A stretch of 64,000 bases of DNA from an uncultured Pelagibacteraceae bacterium (lineage in GTDB: Bacteria > Pseudomonadota > Alphaproteobacteria > Pelagibacterales > Pelagibacteraceae). A program made the translations under genes and the position numbers. Numbering within the stretch: position 1 is the stretch's first letter; each line of letters begins with the position of its first letter. This document shows, piece after piece, positions 60,304-64,000 of the stretch. The notes under the pieces were generated by a model, which worked only from the letters and a program-made list of their open reading frames with translations, made no database searches and had not been told where the DNA came from. The DNA lies in the NCBI GenBank assembly GCA_902559395.1, contig CACEHR010000001.1, positions 273,779 through 337,778 on the forward strand, in the 5' to 3' direction.

Positions 60304-61761
60304 GTGAATCAGCCAAAAGTAAAATACTCTCTTTCTAATTGGGACTTAGTAACAGTTAATCCAAATTATAAAACTTGGAATTGGAAAGATTTATTCTGTT
60401 TTTGGGGCGCTAATGTACAAAGTGTAATTGGTTTCTCTTTAATATCCTCTTTATACTTAATGTATAGTCTAAATATTTTTGTAGTTTTTTTTGGTATCAT
60501 ATTAGGATCTTTTTTTGTTTACTTATTTTCAAATATTATCGGAAAACCTTCTCAAAAATTTGGTTTACCATTTGCAGTATTATTAAGATCTTCATTAGGG
60601 TTTAATGGTGCTAAATTTTTTGGTCTAATCAGAAGTTTAGTCGGAATGTTTTTATTTGGAATTCAAACGTATTTTTTATCTAAAATTTTAGTTTACTTAA
60701 TTAGAATAATAATTTTTTCTATAGATAATTCTTTATTACAGCAGGAAATATTTATTTTTTATTATTTTGGTATGAACATTATTGATTGGTCTGCAATAAT
60801 AATTACAATTGTTTTACAGACTTTGTTTTTTACTGTTGGGATGCAGTACAATAAGAAAATAATTAATTTCTCTGCGATGACAGTCTATGCCGGTATGTTT
60901 ATTTTTTTCTTTGTTGTTTTATTAAGTGATGTAAAAATAACCACCGAAGCTTTTTCAAGTATATTTAATCTTAATAACTTTTTAGATGTTAACAATTTAG
61001 CTCCTTTGATTACAGTTGCTGGAACAATATTTGCTTATTTTTCAATTTTAATAATTAGTTTTGGTGATTTTTCTAGATATGTAAAAAATGAGCAAGAATT
61101 AAAAAAAGGAAACTTAAGTTTAATTTTAAATTTAATTATTTTTTCATTTTTATCTGTTTTCATTGTTATAGGGTCAGATGTTTTTCTTAATCAAAAATTT
61201 TCAGATATAGACAGAATTTTTACCAATCCAACAGATATAGTAGGAAAGTTTGATAATATACAAATAACGATAGTCGTTCTATTTTTTATTATAATTGCTT
61301 CAGCTTCTACAAATTTAGTTGCTAATTTCATTCCATCTCAATACTCTTTAATAAATTTTGCTCCTTCAATATTAAGTTTAAAAAGCGCTAGTTATTTAAT
61401 TGCTTTTTTTGGTTTGTTGATCGCAATCTTCTGGCTGACTATATTGAGCCAAATAGGAGTTTTATCTTTTGTTGATACTTTTGGTGCTTTCTTCGGTCCT
61501 TTATTTGGAGTGATGGCAGCTGACTATTATTTAATTAAAAATCAAGAATTAAGTAATAAGGATTTATATTCTGTAGACAAAGAAAGTACTTATTATTATT
61601 CAGGTGGGTGGCATATAAAAGGTGTTTATTCTTTGATTATTGGATTTATATTTTCAGCCTCTACAATTTGGAATACTAATTTAATGTTTTTACAGTCCTT
61701 CGCTTGGATAATAGGTGCATTTGTTGCTTGGATAACATATTACTTATTAGCCAAAAAATAA
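60304..61761 (+). CDS. NCS1-family nucleobase/cation symporter
   Basis: 485 residues from a GTG start, 12 helices. NCS1 blocks: LSNWDLVTVNPNYKTWNWKDLFCFWGANVQSVIGFSLISSLY near the N-terminus, GKPSQKFGLPFAVLLRSSLGFNGAKFFGLIRSL near 80-110, VLVYLI, DFSRYVKNEQELKKG near 258 and DTFGAFFGPLFGVMAADYYLIKNQ near 395. Members import purines, pyrimidines, hydantoin or thiamin precursors. It is 25 bases after the TRAP permease and 1 base before the zinc dehydrogenase, so all may share one transcript; a link to nucleobase uptake is by family only. Confidence 0.85.
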   Translation: MNQPKVKYSLSNWDLVTVNPNYKTWNWKDLFCFWGANVQSVIGFSLISSLYLMYSLNIFVVFFGIILGSFFVYLFSNIIGKPSQKFGLPFAVLLRSSLGFNGAKFFGLIRSLVGMFLFGIQTYFLSKILVYLIRIIIFSIDNSLLQQEIFIFYYFGMNIIDWSAIIITIVLQTLFFTVGMQYNKKIINFSAMTVYAGMFIFFFVVLLSDVKITTEAFSSIFNLNNFLDVNNLAPLITVAGTIFAYFSILIISFGDFSRYVKNEQELKKGNLSLILNLIIFSFLSVFIVIGSDVFLNQKFSDIDRIFTNPTDIVGKFDNIQITIVVLFFIIIASASTNLVANFIPSQYSLINFAPSILSLKSASYLIAFFGLLIAIFWLTILSQIGVLSFVDTFGAFFGPLFGVMAADYYLIKNQELSNKDLYSVDKESTYYYSGGWHIKGVYSLIIGFIFSASTIWNTNLMFLQSFAWIIGAFVAWITYYLLAKK

Positions 61762-61762
61762 T

Positions 61763-62767
61763 ATGAAAGCTCTCGTATACACAGGTACTCAGGAATTAGT
61801 TTATAGAGACGAACCAAACCCAATTGAAGTTTCAGGAGAAAGTATTTTAAAAATACATGCTTCAGGGATATGTGGTTCGGATATGCATGCTTATCATGGA
61901 CATGATGAAAGAAGAGTGCCCCCATTAATATTAGGACATGAGGTAAGTGGAGAGGTTCAGAATGGAAAATTCAAAGGAAAAGATGTTGTTTTAAATCCTT
62001 TAATTACATGTGGTAAATGTGAATATTGTACAAGTGGAAGAGAGCATCTTTGTCCAAACAGAATTATTTTAGGTATGAATAAACCAATTGAAAGACAAGG
62101 GGTTTTTGCAGAATTTGTATCAACTCCTGATCAAAATATTTATGAAATTCCAGATGGTTTAGATAAAAATGAGGCTCCAGTAGCAGAGCCAACTGCTGTT
62201 TCTTTGCATGCAGTATTAATGGGTGAACAAGCATTAAGAAAACCTTTGTCTGAATGTAAAACTTTAATTCAAGGAGGCGGAGCGATTGGTTTATTATGTG
62301 GTCTAATATTATCTAAAATTAAAGGCAACAAAGACATAATCCTTTCTGATCCAAATAAATTGAGACTAGAGGAATGCTCTAAATATTTGGAAGCCAAATA
62401 TGTAGCTCCAAATGACAAGGAAATAACTAGTAATAACTTTGATATAGTTTTTGATACCGTTGGACTAGAAATCTCAAGACAACAAGCAATTGAAGTAGTA
62501 AAACCAGGTGGAACTATTATTCACATAGGTTTAACTCAGCCTGCTGGAACCTTTAATTTTAGAAAAATGACTTTACAAGAAGTGACAGTAATAGGCACTT
62601 ATTGCTATACGAATAAAGATTTTGAGCAAACTTTAAAGATTTTAGCAAACAAAGATATTGGATCAATGGATTGGATTGAATATAGAGAATTAAAAAGTGG
62701 TGGAGATGCTTTTAAGCAAATACATGACGGTACATGTGTTGCGCCAAAAATTATCCTTTTACCTTAG
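61763..62767 (+). CDS. Zinc-dependent alcohol dehydrogenase (MDR family, sorbitol/threonine dehydrogenase-like)
   Basis: 334 residues. Catalytic zinc site: CGSDMHAYHGHDERRVPPLILGHEVSGEV (Cys, His and Glu) near residues 35-65; structural zinc: CGKCEYCTSGREHLC near 88-102; NAD fold IQGGGAIGLLCGLILSKI near 170. Similar enzymes oxidise L-threonine, sorbitol, galactitol-1-phosphate or L-idonate. It is the last gene of the TRAP-NCS1 transcript and a small ORF on the other strand overlaps its end by 17 bases. Substrate not determined; the TRAP and GMC neighbours suggest a small polar alcohol or hydroxy acid. Confidence 0.88.
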   Translation: MKALVYTGTQELVYRDEPNPIEVSGESILKIHASGICGSDMHAYHGHDERRVPPLILGHEVSGEVQNGKFKGKDVVLNPLITCGKCEYCTSGREHLCPNRIILGMNKPIERQGVFAEFVSTPDQNIYEIPDGLDKNEAPVAEPTAVSLHAVLMGEQALRKPLSECKTLIQGGGAIGLLCGLILSKIKGNKDIILSDPNKLRLEECSKYLEAKYVAPNDKEITSNNFDIVFDTVGLEISRQQAIEVVKPGGTIIHIGLTQPAGTFNFRKMTLQEVTVIGTYCYTNKDFEQTLKILANKDIGSMDWIEYRELKSGGDAFKQIHDGTCVAPKIILLP

Positions 62768-62891
62768 ATATTAAGTCTATTTTTGAGTTAATAGCTCTTG
62801 ATCCACCTGTTTTAAGCTCCTCAGATACTACCGGTGCAGATATCATAAACGACCAATAAATCAAAAGCAAAAAAACAAATATAATTTTCAT
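62751..62891 (-). CDS. Small exported or membrane-anchored protein
   Basis: 46 residues on the minus strand: MKIIFVFLLLIYWSFMISA is a signal peptide or anchor, followed by a short polar part (PVVSEELKTGGSRAINSKIDLISKVKG). An in-frame ATG three codons earlier (62900) is possible. No family recognised. It overlaps the end of the zinc dehydrogenase gene by 17 bases. The gap 62892-62980 behind it holds promoters for it and for the DUF3047 gene. Confidence 0.5.
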   Translation of the reverse strand: MKIIFVFLLLIYWSFMISAPVVSEELKTGGSRAINSKIDLISKVKG

Positions 62892-62980
62892 ATTATTCAT
62901 TTAGCAATCAATCTTGGATTTAGAATGTTTAAATTGTGACTGAATATTGAATTTATAAAAAATTTATCTATAAGAAGAAC

Positions 62981-63631
62981 ATGTTTAAATTTTTTTATAT
63001 TTTTATCACATCATTAATTTTTCTTAACTCTGCACTCGCTGGAAATATAAATATTTTTAAATTTACAGAGCAAGAGCTTTCAGAACTCGATGTTCGTAAG
63101 GTGAGAGGAGCAGATAACAAAACAGTTTATACTGTTGGATCAAATGAGAATGGTAATTTTTTAAAAGCAGTAGCTGATAACGCTGCTTCTGGCCTTGGAA
63201 AAGAGGTTAAAATCGATCTAAATAAAACACCTTTTATTAATATTACCTGGAAAATTGAAAAAGATTTACAAGGCATTAATGAGAATTCAAAAAAAGGTCA
63301 TGATTTTGCAGCTAGAGTATTTGCTGTGAAAAAAACAGGAGCAACACCACTTTCAAATAGAGCAATAAATTACGTTTTTTCAAGCAATAGTGCAGTTGGT
63401 CAAAGTTGGCCAAGTCCTTATACAAAAAAATCAATAGATAATGTATTAGCAACTACAAAAGATAATCTGAATGTTTGGATAACGGTCAAAGCAAATGTAA
63501 AGGAAGATTTTAAAAAATTTCATGATCTAGATGTGAATGAACTAGATGGTTTGGCTATAATGGCTGATACTGATAATTCTAAAATGAAATCAATTTCTTA
63601 TTTTCAGAATATTTATTTTTCAGCAGATTAA
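62981..63631 (+). CDS. DUF3047 family exported protein
   Basis: 216 residues with signal peptide (FKFFYIFITSLIFLNSALA, cut before GNIN). Blocks: KAVADNAASGLGKEVKIDLNKTPFINITWKIEKDL near residue 60-95, KGHDFAARVFAVKKTG near 108, NRAINYVFSSNSAVGQSWPSPYT near 127, and DLDVNELDGLAIMADTDNSKMKSISYFQNIYF at the end; these are typical for DUF3047, predicted to have a carbohydrate-binding-like beta-sandwich. Cellular role unknown; periplasmic or surface location is inferred. Tail-to-tail with a small membrane-protein ORF. Confidence 0.85.
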   Translation: MFKFFYIFITSLIFLNSALAGNINIFKFTEQELSELDVRKVRGADNKTVYTVGSNENGNFLKAVADNAASGLGKEVKIDLNKTPFINITWKIEKDLQGINENSKKGHDFAARVFAVKKTGATPLSNRAINYVFSSNSAVGQSWPSPYTKKSIDNVLATTKDNLNVWITVKANVKEDFKKFHDLDVNELDGLAIMADTDNSKMKSISYFQNIYFSAD

Positions 63632-63772
63632 TTAATATTTTAGATACCTCTTTAATCCAAAACTTAAAAATGATAATAAAATTGCTGCGATAACATCTGC
63701 GATTGGAATTGCATTTGGAAATCCAAAGTTCCATATAATCACTCCAATTAACCATATAATATAAACTTTCAT
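63632..63772 (-). CDS. Small membrane protein
   Basis: 46 residues on the minus strand: a first helix (VYIIWLIGVIIWNFGF), a P-N-A-x-P-I-A-D turn and a second helix (VIAAILLSFLSFGL) ending in KRYLKY. Its stop lies one base from the DUF3047 stop. The strongly amphipathic pattern and the conserved-looking FPNAIPIADVIAA make it a credible gene; I cannot name a family. The gap 63773-63828 separates it from the divergent ybgC-like gene. Confidence 0.55.
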   Translation of the reverse strand: MKVYIIWLIGVIIWNFGFPNAIPIADVIAAILLSFLSFGLKRYLKY

Positions 63773-63828
63773 AAGAATCTTATATCTTAGTTTGTGTTAA
63801 ATTCTCTTTTTTTTTGATATTATTTTGA

Positions 63829-64000
63829 ATGCATAAAAATTTTCATCATCAAGTTAAGGTTTATTATGAGGATACAGATGCTGGGGGAGTTGTTTATTAT
63901 GCGAATTATCTAAAATATATTGAGAGAGCAAGAACAGAAGCTTTATCAAAAATAGGCTTGAGCAATACACAAATAAAAAATAAATTTGGCGCTCTGATAA
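63829..64000 (+). CDS. ybgC: YbgC-type acyl-CoA thioesterase, N-terminal part
   Basis: 57 residues visible, the gene runs out of the window. [34 protein letters not shown] is the diagnostic hotdog-fold opening of YbgC, with the catalytic aspartate in YEDTDAGG near residue 17. It is a short-chain acyl-CoA thioesterase usually encoded before tolQ-tolR-tolA-tolB-pal, so a Tol-Pal cluster probably follows to the right. The ATG at 63829 comes after a T-rich leader without a clear ribosome site. Confidence 0.93.
   Translation, partial: MHKNFHHQVKVYYEDTDAGGVVYYANYLKYIERARTEALSKIGLSNTQIKNKFGALI

Noticed and set aside
1..64000. tRNA, rRNA, CRISPR arrays, insertion sequences or prophage genes
   Set aside because: None could be recognised on either strand: no cloverleaf with a T-arm-like GTTCGAATC, no regularly spaced repeats, no transposase or integrase motifs.

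Overview
The window looks like a piece of a streamlined marine alphaproteobacterial genome of the SAR11 clade (Candidatus Pelagibacter or a close relative). The base composition is very AT-rich, genes are packed almost end to end with many start/stop overlaps, and intergenic gaps are tiny. Several hallmark SAR11 genes are present: a TPP riboswitch in front of a sodium:solute symporter (ThiV type), aprM-aprB-aprA, tandem ammonium transporters without a PII gene, and TRAP and ABC uptake systems. I see no rRNA, tRNA, CRISPR array, insertion sequence, prophage or plasmid feature. The lineage call rests on gene content and style, not on a marker-gene comparison.

Positions 1-5239 hold the end of a carbohydrate ABC transporter (permease tail and ATPase) followed by an SDR dehydrogenase, an aldose 1-epimerase and a Gfo/Idh/MocA dehydrogenase, a likely sugar uptake-and-oxidation operon. 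A tartrate/D-malate dehydrogenase converges on it. Positions 5344-10975 carry small exported or unknown proteins, the riboswitch-controlled ThiV gene, a thioredoxin-like protein, an ABC exporter pair and a GcvT/DmdA-like folate-dependent enzyme. Positions 11012-14100 are a glyoxylate-shunt module: isocitrate lyase, a small ORF, repeated TTTACAAA-type motifs and a divergent RamB/ScfR-type regulator.

Positions 14103-25832 are mainly housekeeping or envelope genes: TauE-like permease, SOUL protein, short beta-carbonic-anhydrase-like protein, the YbbP/YbbA ABC system divergent from TesA with overlapping start codons, TPR and SRAP proteins, DEAD-box helicase, YajQ, RseP and HU. Positions 25844-28862 hold two tandem Amt genes, each followed by a similar terminator. 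Positions 28853-39029 carry Bcp, rhodanese, an HCCA-isomerase-like DSBA protein, an ABA4-like membrane protein, RecX, a DUF3553-CysQ-small membrane protein operon, MnmA, and an operon of a MetC-like lyase, an MFS carrier, PabB/PabA/PabC-like proteins and a HIT protein.

Positions 39048-48415 form an organosulfur block. Sulfolactate sulfo-lyase (SuyAB) and sulfoacetaldehyde acetyltransferase (Xsc) would release sulfite, AprMBA would oxidise it, and TauE/SafE and YeiH-type carriers would export sulfite or sulfate. Overlapping the end of xsc is an SxtJ / DUF5989 / carbamoyltransferase cassette (48408-50779) plus an FAD oxidase; this is the least explained assembly in the window. Positions 52099-57024 (minus strand) hold an SGNH hydrolase, M23 peptidase, SDR, TerC and GMC oxidoreductase. 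Positions 57172-62767 are a TRAP transporter with an internal hairpin attenuator, an NCS1 permease and a zinc alcohol dehydrogenase. The window ends with small membrane-protein ORFs, a DUF3047 protein and the start of ybgC.

Several short genes were found by reading the gaps directly: 12393-12554, 14103-14267, 31376-31519, 32286-32456, 33625-33708, 42739-42873, 48793-48942, 62751-62891 and 63632-63772. The only stretch over 300 bases without a long gene is 12342-12666, which holds one small ORF and the TTTACAAA motif cluster.
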